NCBI GenBank assembly: GCA_028716025.1
Contig: JAQUQP010000024.1
Span: 1-16,764 of the forward strand
Length of the DNA stretch: 16,764 nt
Direction: 5' to 3'
Source of the DNA: a bacterium
Lineage (GTDB): Bacteria; UBA6262
Under the pieces are notes generated by a model. The model made no database searches and was not told where the DNA came from. It saw nothing but the letters and a program-made list of their open reading frames with translations. Shown in pieces: positions 1 through 9,136 of this stretch (position 1 is its first letter; each line of letters opens with the position of its first letter). The position numbers were made by a program, and so were the translations under genes.

Positions 1-566
1 ACCGTTCCCTGGCCAAATGGATCAAATTTAATCCTACTGAGTTTGTTTTGCCTCCCAAAACCAGCAGGATTGTCAGGTATTACATCATTCCTCAAGGAAA
101 GCTGAAGGAGCGTGAGTACTGGTGCGCTATTCAGTTCGTTCCGTTAAAAGGACAGAAAATTACTTCTAAGGATAAAGAGGGGCGGGACTTGAAGCTGGAA
201 GTCCTGAGCGTTATCCTGGTCCCTATATATGGCCTGGTGGATGGTACCAAATTTTCCGGAGAACTCACCACCCTGGAAGCTAAACAGGATAAAGATAAAC
301 TACAAATGCTATTCAAAGTAAAAAATTCTAATGAAGGTGTTTTACGTCTGTCAGGTACCTGCCAAATACTGGATAGCGAAGGCAAAATAGTCAAAGAGGT
401 ACCAGTCAAAAATGTGGCTGTTTTCCCAAAGATAGAACGATCGAACTCAGTATATATTGACGAAAAACTGGCTCCGGGTAAATATACGGTAAAACTCATT
501 TTGCGTAATAAGGAAGAAAAAATATCCCTGGCCAGGGAAACAAGTTTTATTTATGAACAGAAATAA
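1..566 (+). CDS. Periplasmic fimbrial chaperone-like protein (5' partial)
   Basis: The reading frame is open from base 3 to the TAA at 564-566, so the gene starts before the window; the TTG at 48 is an internal Leu codon, not a start. The first visible residues (WIKFNPTEFVLPP, then SRIVRYYIIP and EYWCAIQFVP) resemble the first Ig-like domain of PapD-type chaperones, where a position after 'P..F.LPP' is followed by a strand and an 'EYW..I.F.P' strand. Roughly residues 75-185 of the visible part look like a second beta-sandwich domain, ending in charged beta strands. The neighbour starting at 553 is an outer-membrane usher, which supports a chaperone role in delivering pilus or surface subunits from the periplasm. 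The N-terminal signal peptide is outside the window. The family match is by motif only; other Ig-like periplasmic proteins cannot be ruled out. Confidence 0.6.
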   Translation, partial: RSLAKWIKFNPTEFVLPPKTSRIVRYYIIPQGKLKEREYWCAIQFVPLKGQKITSKDKEGRDLKLEVLSVILVPIYGLVDGTKFSGELTTLEAKQDKDKLQMLFKVKNSNEGVLRLSGTCQILDSEGKIVKEVPVKNVAVFPKIERSNSVYIDEKLAPGKYTVKLILRNKEEKISLARETSFIYEQK

Positions 567-3500
567 AACCGCCCTTATAACCATAATGTTAGTTTTTTTT
601 TATATTATTTCACGATAACTACCCTATCTGCTGCTGAACCGCCCTCATATCCGCCGGCACCGTCTTGGGATTTCCCATCACAAAAAAATGTCCAGCAAAC
701 CTATGTTGTTGGTTTCCAGCTCCTGGGTAAAAAACGCACCCAGCGGATCTATGTGGCTGATTTTGATATGGTCATGACTAAAGAGGATCATCGTTTGGTG
801 CCGCTCTTCCGTTTATTACGCTTATTAATGGCTGCGGGACAGCGACAGGATAAGTATCTGGTCTTTCGGGTGGAAGCCGGTCCTGAAGCCAAGCTGGATA
901 TTACGGCTAATACCTTACAGATAAATGGACAGACCCTGCCCATAGAGATCAAGGTCGGCAACTCTGATGTTACCGGACAGGGTGAAATGTATGTTTCCGA
1001 AAGCATCCTCAAGGAAGCTTTCGGATTTAACTTTACCTGGAGTGAGCAGAATTACGAATATATAGCCACGACTGATAAAAACCTGGAGTTGTTTAAGCGG
1101 ATCAAAACCCAAAGCCCTTCCTTGCTTTCCACCGAAGTGCAGGCTCTATATTCCCCTCTTCCGGAAACCGAATCACCGGCCTATCCCGGGCAGCATAAAC
1201 CATTACTTTCATTTATTCAGGCCCAATTCAGGGGGGATAGCCAGTTGCACCGGCTGCGTTCCGATCACCATGTAGAAACGACGGTCCGCCCGGCTCTTAC
1301 GTTATGGGGAAATATCCTAGCCGGCTCTTACCGCCTCAAACTGAGCCAGAATATTGATTATCCCGATGCCAAGGTCCCCGGATTTTTCAGCTGGGTGGAT
1401 GAAGGCGTCTGGACTTCCAAGTCGGAAAATATGGTCACCAGGATCGGCGATACGAATTTCGGTTTAAGTGATCTGGTCGCTCCGGGTGTAAACGTTTTCG
1501 GCGGCAGTGTTAAATATATTTCTTCCCAAAAAGAAAAAGGAGCGTTAAAAGACCGTTATCTGAGCCGTCGCACGGCCGAGTTCCTGAGTGAAGGTACTTT
1601 TGAAGGGATCGCCCAGCTTGGCGCTACTGTCGAACTATGGGTAAATAACCGTCTTATCCAGACTAAACTGGTGGAAGAACCGGTACTGGCTAAGCCAGGT
1701 TTTGGCGTATACCGTTTCGAAAGTGTTGGCTTGTTGGAAAAAACCTCCAATGAGATCAAGATCGTGGTCAAGCGCACGGACGGAGTAGTAGAAGAGTTTT
1801 ATCGCCAGGTATTGGGAACCAGCGCTTTATTGCCGGAAAAGCAGTGGGCTATTTTAAGCGGAGCCGGTACCAGGCGCCAAAAAAATGTGGTTGATAATAG
1901 TACTAATACTGAAGGCAGTTTTTACGGGCTGCAATTGAATTATGGTCTGTCCAGTAATGTAACCCTGGGTTTGACTGCGGCGGGACAAAATAGATATGCT
2001 TTTATCATGGATGACGCCGGTGTTTTTTTCCGGGCCCCGGCTAGCTATCATTTTGGCCAGCAAGCCAGTATCAAATTACTGGACCAGTTGTTGATGAGGG
2101 GCGAGGCAGCGGCTAGTACAAATACCAAAACAAAAACCAGTGCCGGGGCGTATAAAGCTGGATTGGAATACTATTGGAAAAGCTTAAAACTGGAAACACA
2201 ATGGTTCTCTTATGAGCCAAAATATTCCAATGGCGTGACCAGTATTAGTGACCGCCGGGGCACCCTGGTTTCCGCCAATTGGCGAGTATTTAAAAATTGG
2301 TTCATGAACGGTATGGGACTGCGTATCTACAATAATCTTGACCGTAGCTTACCCGCCACTCAATCTGAAAATATTGCCAGCGCCGGCGTGGGTATCCCCA
2401 ATCTTATCCCTAAGACGGTTCTGCGCTTGCGCACTTATTATACTGATCGTGATGACGGTGCGGGTACCGTTGGGAGCAGTATTACGCGGACCCATATGAC
2501 TGAATTGGAAAGCCAGCTAACCAAGTCATTAAACCTGGAAGCCAGGTATGTTTTTGGCGATAAAGCGGAATTTCTGGCTCCGGAAAGCTTAACTACGAAC
2601 TTATCCATTGCTGGGATCAACCAGTATTTTTCTTATGGTGCCCGATATAAGGTGAATTATCGCTTATCCCCGCGTAATTCTTTCTCTGCTGCCTATTGGA
2701 AAACAGACACGCAGAAACAGGGGGAATTTTCACATGACCATAAATACTATAACCGTGAAGGGAAAAATATTTGGGATTCGCGAGTCGATTTTGGGAAGAT
2801 CTACACCACTGGTAAATATTACAGTCGCGGATACCTTGAATTCAAGCTGGATGAAGTTGGCTATAACCGCCTGGGTTTGAAAGCCGGCAGCAATGATAAC
2901 GGCCGGGAATATTATTATGGTTTATATCTTTCCTTGAATGGATTGTTCAGCGTCACTGATTACAGGTTTAAGCGGGTGAGCCGCAGCGGTATTGCTCCTG
3001 ACCAGGGCGGTATTGAGGGGAAAGTCTATCTTGACCTGAATGGCAATGGGCATTGGGATAAAGGAGAGCCTAACCTCCCGCATATAAACATCAAGGTGAA
3101 TAACCGCGACTATGGCGAATCTGACGGTAATGGCTATTTCTTTGTGCCACGTGACCAGCGCCAGGAATTTGTAACGGTCAGTCTGGATGAAAATTCCCTG
3201 CCGGCTACCTACACCCCGACTCAGGGACAGCAGAAGGTATATTGGCAGGAAGGTGTTTTTTCCAAGGCAGCCTTAGGCGTATGCGTCACCAATGCTATCT
3301 CGGGAACCGTCAAGATCGGGACATATAGCGGCGGTGAAAAGGGAGTGCCAGGAGTACGTGTCCTGCTGATGAGCGAAGACCAGAAAACAACGATCAGGGA
3401 TTCTATCACTGCCGATGACGGGAGTTTTTATATCGGCGAGCTTAAGCCGGGGAACTACAAGCTGGACGTAGATTTAAACTATATTCCGCCATCATATCAG

Positions 3501-3593
3501 CCGATTGAATTACCCAGGAAAGTCAGTGTCGTTTCCGGTCCTGATCCGGTCGAACTCAAGGATTGCAATATCCATTTGATCATCAAGAAATAG
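553..3593 (+). CDS. Outer-membrane usher-like protein with extra C-terminal Ig-like domains; frame break in signal peptide
   Basis: From about base 618 the frame encodes a long mature protein (AAEPPSYPP... then a stalk-like N-terminal domain, a beta-rich barrel region with the usher-like 'RIGDTNFGLSDL', and a plug-like Ig segment near bases 1620-1800). A canonical start in this frame exists only at GTG 753, deep inside the conserved region. In the +1 frame, ATG 553 (alternative ATG 586) encodes a typical signal peptide (MNRNKTALITIMLVFF) that stops at 616. A -1 shift in the T9 run 593-601 joins the two and gives a signal peptide ending LSA|AEPP and a protein of about 1013 residues. The C-terminus carries two added domains: an SdrD/Cna-B-like one with a Ca-loop-like DLNGNGHWDKGE (bases about 3004-3200) and a carboxypeptidase-regulatory-like one (about 3290-3590). 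ATG 553 overlaps the chaperone gene, so the genes are probably translationally coupled. Classical ushers have about 800-850 residues; this one is longer. Confidence 0.72.
593..601 (+). repeat. Homopolymer T9 tract at the usher frame break
   Basis: Nine consecutive T lie inside the signal-peptide coding region. In the upstream frame the codons are gtt ttt ttt tat, so TTTTTTT at 594-600 fits the X XXY YYZ pattern of a -1 slippery site. One extra T, or a -1 slip, would join the signal peptide to the usher body. The tract could be a phase-variation repeat, a transcriptional or ribosomal slippage site, or a base-calling error. Confidence 0.7.
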
Positions 3594-3595
3594 CC

Positions 3596-3624
3596 TTGAC
3601 ACCTGTTCTTGTATATGATATTTA
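3596..3624 (+). promoter_or_regulatory. Sigma-70-type promoter of the GAF-ANTAR gene
   Basis: TTGACA at 3596-3601 is a perfect -35 hexamer only two bases after the usher stop codon. A 17-base spacer leads to TATTTA at 3619-3624 as the likely -10. The predicted transcript start is near 3631, a few bases before the first leader hairpin at 3638. A TATAAT at 3630-3635 is too far (28 bases) from the -35 box to pair with it. Confidence 0.65.
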
Positions 3625-3637
3625 TACTTTATAATAA

Positions 3638-3670
3638 GATAGCAAAGAAGCTATCAGGACTATGCTGTCC
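3638..3670 (+). promoter_or_regulatory. ANTAR-type dual-hairpin target RNA in the leader of the GAF-ANTAR gene
   Basis: Hairpin P1 is GATAGC (3638-3643), loop AAAGAA (3644-3649), GCTATC (3650-3655): six base pairs around a six-base loop with A at position 1 and G at position 4, the signature of ANTAR target loops. One base later, hairpin P2 is GGAC (3657-3660), loop TATGCT (3661-3666), GTCC (3667-3670). Its loop has the G at position 4 but T instead of A at position 1. The 3' arm of P2 overlaps the terminator stem starting at 3668, so P2 and the terminator exclude each other. This predicts autoregulation by antitermination. Confidence 0.65.
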
Positions 3671-3695
3671 ACCAATATTAAAGGTGGATTTTTTT
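3668..3695 (+). terminator. Leader terminator that also covers the ribosome site
   Basis: TCCACC (3668-3673) pairs with GGTGGA (3683-3688) around a nine-base loop and is followed by seven T (3689-3695), directly before ATG 3696. The right arm contains AAGGTGG, the only Shine-Dalgarno-like sequence for that ATG (8-base spacing). The same hairpin can therefore stop transcription and, in read-through RNA, hide the ribosome site. Confidence 0.72.
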
Positions 3696-4406
3696 ATGCC
3701 CCCAAGCAAAGAAATAATAACGTTTAAGAAGCAAATAGCCGCGCTTTCTAAGATTACCCAGGCAGTGTCGAGTAATTTACTGCTGGAAGATGTCTTGCGC
3801 CTGATCGTCATGGTCATGGCTGAAGTGATGGATTCGAAAATATGCTCCCTGCTGCTGGTAGATGAAAAGAAAAAAGAACTGGTGGTCCGGGCGACCCAGT
3901 CTATTAGCCATGATTATAACCAAAAACCGAACCTGAAGATCGGCGAAGGTATCTCCGGCCGGGTAGTGGAAGAAAGAAAGCCGATCTCTGTACTGGATGT
4001 CAAAAGGGATCCCCGGTATAAGAATACCGATATTGCCATCAAAGAAGGATTATGCTCACTATTGAGCGTCCCCTTGGAAGTACGGGGAAATATTATCGGA
4101 GTGCTGAACTGCTATACCCAGGCTATCCATAATTTTACCGAGACTGAGATCGCTATCGTGTCTACCGTAGCTGCTGAGGCAGCAATGGTGATAGATCAAC
4201 ACGGCCTATTGGCAATATCCCGGTCAATCCAGGAAGAACTGGAAACCCGCAAGCTGGTGGAGAGAGCCAAGGATATGTTGTCCAGGGACGCGAACATCAG
4301 CGGGGAAGAAGCTTACCGCCGGATGCAAAAACAAAGCATGAATGCCCGCAAAAGCATGCGGGAAATAGCTGAAGCCGTTATCCTCTCCAAATCCATCAAA
4401 AGATAA
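3696..4406 (+). CDS. GAF-ANTAR RNA-binding antitermination regulator
   Basis: The 236-residue protein has a GAF sensor domain (about residues 12-168, with GEGISGRVVEERKPISVLDV and a SLLSVPL strand) and a C-terminal ANTAR domain (about 175-233). The ANTAR part shows the family pattern LVERAKDML..., ISGEEAYRRMQKQSMN and SMREIAEAVIL. ANTAR domains (AmiR, NasR, EutV) bind pairs of hexaloop hairpins in nascent RNA and prevent intrinsic termination. ATG 3696 is preferred over the TTG at 3609 because the latter lies in the promoter, and the leader hairpin and SD place the start here. The GAF ligand is unknown. The gene sits directly upstream of gdhA, and both leaders carry ANTAR-like hairpins, so control of glutamate synthesis or nitrogen assimilation is likely. 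There is no receiver domain, so the signal is probably a small molecule or a redox state sensed by GAF (Cys50, Cys120 and Cys139 are present). Confidence 0.87.
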   Translation: MPPSKEIITFKKQIAALSKITQAVSSNLLLEDVLRLIVMVMAEVMDSKICSLLLVDEKKKELVVRATQSISHDYNQKPNLKIGEGISGRVVEERKPISVLDVKRDPRYKNTDIAIKEGLCSLLSVPLEVRGNIIGVLNCYTQAIHNFTETEIAIVSTVAAEAAMVIDQHGLLAISRSIQEELETRKLVERAKDMLSRDANISGEEAYRRMQKQSMNARKSMREIAEAVILSKSIKR

Positions 4407-4408
4407 TA

Positions 4409-4437
4409 TTGACACTAATAATTTTTTGTGATATAAA
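4409..4437 (+). promoter_or_regulatory. Sigma-70-type promoter of gdhA
   Basis: TTGACA (4409-4414), a 17-base spacer and TATAAA (4432-4437) make a near-consensus promoter beginning two bases after the stop codon of the GAF-ANTAR gene. The predicted start near 4444 lies just before hairpin P1 at 4455. Confidence 0.75.
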
Positions 4438-4441
4438 TTAA

Positions 4442-5908
<1,467 letters not shown>

Positions 5909-5931
5909 AGCGCCCTGGATAGTAAAATAGG

Positions 5932-5970
5932 AACAGGCTGGTCACTTTCAGTGTCCAGCCTGTTTTTTTT
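5932..5970 (+). terminator. Intrinsic terminator of gdhA
   Basis: AACAGGCTGG (5932-5941) pairs with CCAGCCTGTT (5955-5964). A T-T mismatch and an inner CACT/AGTG stem around a TTC loop extend the hairpin, and eight T (5963-5970) follow. It insulates gdhA from the next promoter. Confidence 0.9.
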
Positions 5971-5984
5971 ATTAAGTTTCAGTC

Positions 5985-6014
5985 TTGACTTATGGCCTGG
6001 AGAGAGACTATAAT
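5985..6014 (+). promoter_or_regulatory. Sigma-70-type promoter
   Basis: TTGACT (5985-5990), an 18-base spacer and TATAAT (6009-6014) form a near-consensus promoter just after the gdhA terminator and before the gene at 6063. The TTG at 5985 that could be mistaken for a start codon is the -35 box. Confidence 0.75.
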
Positions 6015-6062
6015 ACGGTAAATGAGAAATACAGCGCCTTGAGTGGCGGGAAGGATAATAAG

Positions 6063-7166
6063 GTGAAAAAAACCTTAAGTACGGTGATCGTGTTCCTGGT
6101 CTTTTTAGGTATAGCGAATCTCCCTGGCTTGGTTTATGCTGTGGAAGTGGATAATGCTGCAATTTATTATAGTAAAGCTTTTGACCTGCAAAAGTATAAT
6201 GAGAGCGCTGGATTAAGAGAGCGGATTCAGAAAGTGGTTCGCAAAGGCTGGCAGGGAAAAGATCTTGAACTGGAACAATTCATCATTGAAAATGAACCGG
6301 CGTTAAACGAAGTAGTGGAGGGATTAAAGCTGGATAAATGCGATTTTGATTTTGGCCGGCGCTATTCCTATTTGATCGAAAAGAAAACCCCTCCTCTGGC
6401 CAAAGTTATGCGTCTCTCGAACTTGTTCCTCTTGCACGGTCGGTATCTTGAGGGGCAGGACAAGCCCCGAACCGCCTTGACCAACTATTTTAATTCACTG
6501 CAGGTAGCCCAACAGCTGGCTCTGGACGTGGCTACTATTTCCAAGTTATCCGCGTTGCAGATAGAAGAACGGACCACGCCGATCATCCGTGATTTTATCA
6601 ATAAGCGGGCGAATAAAAAAGATACGGAAGAAATTGCGGATTACCTGAAGGGCTATATAAAAGATCATTTTACTATGCGCAAAGTAGTGAATGATGAAAA
6701 AGCCCTGTTCCTCTCCAGTGTTAAGACGATCACTGATAAACTGGTCCCGGATTCAGCTTTTAAAAAAGAATTCGTGAAAGAAGCCAATGCCCTGGCTGAT
6801 AAATATTACAATTTAATAGCCGATGCTACCGACCCGGGCAATCAGGACCTATTCGCGGTTGTCGAGAGAGAAATAAACGGCTTGCGCCAGGAATTAAAAG
6901 AAGTTAACCGGCAGTATCTTGACCGGATCATTAAGAGTGAGGAAAAAGATTTGAACCAGGTTAAGGCCGTCCAAGTAGTTAAGTATTTACTGGTGATCGG
7001 TTTGCCTGACCTGCAAAAGACAGCCGCCTATTATCATGAACGGATCTTTGACCTGAAGGCTTTGCAGGAAACAGCGGAAAAGAAAAAAGAGTCTTTAGAT
7101 ACAGTAAAGGCGGACACTATGACTAAAACCAGTGAAGGGAAAGAAGCGACTGCTACGAAGAAGTAG
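6063..7166 (+). CDS. Exported helical protein of unknown function
   Basis: I do not recognise a named family. GTG 6063 is chosen because it begins a clear signal peptide (VKKTLSTVIVFLVFLG..., cleavage after VYA) and follows GGGAAGGA (6048-6055); upstream codons fall in the promoter. The mature part, about 340 residues, is almost entirely predicted helix, with an opening 'DNAAIYYSKAFDL' that resembles helical-repeat exported proteins seen in some environmental bacteria. It ends in a Lys/Glu/Thr-rich low-complexity tail (about residues 337-367). It has no transmembrane segment besides the signal peptide and no visible catalytic motif. A periplasmic location is inferred. Nine bases separate it from the DUF3078-like gene, so the two are probably cotranscribed and may act together at the envelope. 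Confidence 0.7.
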   Translation: MKKTLSTVIVFLVFLGIANLPGLVYAVEVDNAAIYYSKAFDLQKYNESAGLRERIQKVVRKGWQGKDLELEQFIIENEPALNEVVEGLKLDKCDFDFGRRYSYLIEKKTPPLAKVMRLSNLFLLHGRYLEGQDKPRTALTNYFNSLQVAQQLALDVATISKLSALQIEERTTPIIRDFINKRANKKDTEEIADYLKGYIKDHFTMRKVVNDEKALFLSSVKTITDKLVPDSAFKKEFVKEANALADKYYNLIADATDPGNQDLFAVVEREINGLRQELKEVNRQYLDRIIKSEEKDLNQVKAVQVVKYLLVIGLPDLQKTAAYYHERIFDLKALQETAEKKKESLDTVKADTMTKTSEGKEATATKK

Positions 7167-7175
7167 GAGGGAAAA

Positions 7176-8066
7176 ATGAACAAAGTTATCTTTTGTTTTT
7201 TTATACTGGTGAGCGGTATCATAACATCATATCCAGCGCTAGCTGACCCCTGGAAAGTGACTATCGAAGATAGTTTGATGATCAACCAGAACTCATACAG
7301 CAATAACTGGGCTGGTAGTGAAACCGGGTCCCTTTCCTGGACCGCCAATTCCAATACCCTGGCGGAAAAACAAATGACCTCTAAATTGAACAGCCGGAAT
7401 ACAGTGAAACTTTCTTATGGCTTGACCTATAACCAGGATAAAGTTACGAATAAATGGGGCGCACCGGTCAAGTCAACTGACCTGATCGATGCTGAATCCG
7501 TGCTGCGGTTTACTTTGGGCAAGATAGTGGATCCTTTCACCGCTTTTCGTTTTGAATCACAATTCTTGGATACGTCAGATATGGCTAAAACGCGCTATAT
7601 TAATCCGACTACTTTTACGGAAAGCGCCGGTATAGCCAAGATACTTATCAAACAAGATAAGAAAGAATGGCTTACCCGGTTGGGTTTAGCCTTGAAACAA
7701 AAAACAGATCGTAGCCATCTTGATCCAAATACCTTGGAACGCAAGGATAAGACTGAAAGCAGCGGCGGCATCCAATTTGTCAGTAATTTTACTTCTCCCT
7801 ATTCTGAAAACAAGATAACCTATTCCAATAATCTGACCCTTTATCAGGCTCTGGTTAACTCTGTGGCGGAAAGCCTGAAGGGACAACCTAATGAGAATTA
7901 TTGGAAAACGGTTGATGTGAACTGGGAGCATATACTTTCAGTCAATATCAGCAAATATGTTATGGTTAATTTTTATGCCCAATTACTCTATGATAAAGAG
8001 ATCGCTTTAGGCGGACGGTTTAAAGAAAACCTGGCCCTGGGAGTGACCTATAAATTATCTTACTAA
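7176..8066 (+). CDS. DUF3078-like outer-membrane beta-barrel protein
   Basis: The 296-residue protein has a signal peptide (MNKVIFCFFILVSGIITSYP, cleavage near ALA|DPW). The mature chain is made of alternating polar/hydrophobic strands separated by charged turns, and it ends with the aromatic residue Tyr, as outer-membrane barrels do. The segment WKVTIEDSLMINQNSYSNNW followed by GSETGSLSWTANSN and YGLTYNQDK resembles DUF3078 proteins, which share a 'NQ.S.SNW..G...S' opening. ATG 7176 is supported by AGGAGGG ending five bases upstream. Its function is unknown; a passive pore or envelope structural role is possible. It lies between the helical exported protein and a pilin-like gene on the same strand. 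Confidence 0.68.
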   Translation: MNKVIFCFFILVSGIITSYPALADPWKVTIEDSLMINQNSYSNNWAGSETGSLSWTANSNTLAEKQMTSKLNSRNTVKLSYGLTYNQDKVTNKWGAPVKSTDLIDAESVLRFTLGKIVDPFTAFRFESQFLDTSDMAKTRYINPTTFTESAGIAKILIKQDKKEWLTRLGLALKQKTDRSHLDPNTLERKDKTESSGGIQFVSNFTSPYSENKITYSNNLTLYQALVNSVAESLKGQPNENYWKTVDVNWEHILSVNISKYVMVNFYAQLLYDKEIALGGRFKENLALGVTYKLSY

Positions 8067-8103
8067 AATAGTCCAGCCCCCCATCAAGAAGCAGCAGGCA
8101 GGC

Positions 8104-8619
8104 GTGACTTTGATCGAATTATTGATCGTAGCTGTTTTGATCAGCCTGTTGCTCAGCGCGTCATTGCCATATTTCCGGAATGTTACCTTGGAAGGTCAAA
8201 AAACCAAAGTAAAAACCAATCTTGATACCCTGCGTAAAGCCATTGAGGCGTATGCTGCTGCGCCCCGTACTAACGGAATGAGTAAATTTCCCGATGCTAC
8301 TGATCTTGGCAACCAAGGAAACTATACCGGCCCGCGCGCTGAAGGCACCGGTTGGCAAACCACTCATCTGATGGTACAGTATACCAGCCCGGCGGCGAAT
8401 CCGCTTGGTACTACCGGACCGATCATGGCTCCCACGGAACTTCTTGATCCTTTCTGTCCAGCCGGGACCAGTCTTGAATATGGCTATTATGTCAATACCC
8501 GCGGATATTATATCATCTGGTCCAATGGCCTTAACCGGGTCAATATAAACTGTACGGTTAGTCTAGCTGGCGTAATTAATGCTCCCGGCTCCGCGATCTA
8601 TGTCACTAACGCCCAATAA
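8104..8619 (+). CDS. Type IV pilin/pseudopilin-like protein, start codon uncertain
   Basis: The frame shows a prepilin N-terminus: KKQQAG|VTLIELLIVAVLISLLLSAS, with Gly at -1, Glu at +5 and a long hydrophobic helix. It is followed by a helix (KVKTNLDTLRKAIEAYAAAP) and a Gly/Pro-rich globular part with two Cys (in DPFCPAG and NINCTV). GTG 8104 is the first canonical start, but it encodes Val+1 of the mature pilin and would remove the leader needed by prepilin peptidase. The frame is open upstream to a TGA at 8044-8046 with no ATG, GTG or TTG. ATA 8050, six bases after GGGAG (8039-8043), or ATA 8068 are candidate unusual starts. The protein probably belongs to a type IV pilus or type II secretion-like fibre. 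No assembly ATPase or peptidase gene is nearby. Confidence 0.75.
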   Translation: MTLIELLIVAVLISLLLSASLPYFRNVTLEGQKTKVKTNLDTLRKAIEAYAAAPRTNGMSKFPDATDLGNQGNYTGPRAEGTGWQTTHLMVQYTSPAANPLGTTGPIMAPTELLDPFCPAGTSLEYGYYVNTRGYYIIWSNGLNRVNINCTVSLAGVINAPGSAIYVTNAQ

Positions 8620-8648
8620 ATAGTAGTGGTTTTCGGAGGTGAAATACT

Positions 8649-9107
8649 ATGTCTATGATAAAGGAATTCAGAGATTTCGCGGTCAAAGGCAATGTGGTAG
8701 ATATGGCGGTGGGTATCATCGTTGGCGCCTCGTTCGGCACCATAGTCAGTTCATTGGTGGCGGATGTGCTTATGCCGCCTATAGGATTATTATTGGGCCG
8801 GGTGGATTTTTCTAACTTATTTTTTGTGCTCAAAGAAAGTCTTACCGTTCCAGGGCCCTATAATTCAGTCGCCGCGGCTAAAGCTGCCGGCGCAGTCACG
8901 ATCAATTATGGTTTATTCGTGAACCAGATCATTAGCTTTATCATTGTGTCTTTTGCCGTGTTTATTTTGGTTTACAATATTAACAGGCTTAGAAAACAGC
9001 CCGCGGCAACGCCGGCAGTGCCAATCACCAAAGAATGTCCATTCTGCATGTCTATTATTCCGATCAAAGCAATCCGTTGCCCTCATTGCACTTCGGAATT
9101 GAAATAA
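8649..9107 (+). CDS. mscL: Large-conductance mechanosensitive channel with C-terminal zinc ribbon
   Basis: MscL is an inner-membrane homopentamer that opens under membrane tension to release solutes in hypo-osmotic shock. The sequence shows the family N-terminus ([20 protein letters not shown]), TM1 with [25 protein letters not shown], a periplasmic loop and TM2 (about residues 90-111, [21 protein letters not shown]). The usual cytoplasmic helix bundle is replaced or followed by a four-cysteine zinc-ribbon-like tail: C130, C133, C144 and C147 in [18 protein letters not shown]. At 152 residues it is slightly longer than E. coli MscL (136). ATG 8649 follows CGGAGGTG with good spacing. Zinc-ribbon tails occur in other MscL proteins; their role is not known to me. 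Confidence 0.95.
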   Translation: MSMIKEFRDFAVKGNVVDMAVGIIVGASFGTIVSSLVADVLMPPIGLLLGRVDFSNLFFVLKESLTVPGPYNSVAAAKAAGAVTINYGLFVNQIISFIIVSFAVFILVYNINRLRKQPAATPAVPITKECPFCMSIIPIKAIRCPHCTSELK

Positions 9108-9136
9108 GTAATTTTCCTTAGGAACAGGTGAACAAA

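Noticed and set aside
131..499. Minus-strand open frame opposite the chaperone-like gene
   Set aside because: The + strand frame has chaperone-like motifs and continues to the usher; the antisense product has no signature.
5985..6062. TTG 5985 as start of the exported helical protein
   Set aside because: It is the -35 box of the promoter; GTG 6063 starts a clean signal peptide with a ribosome site.
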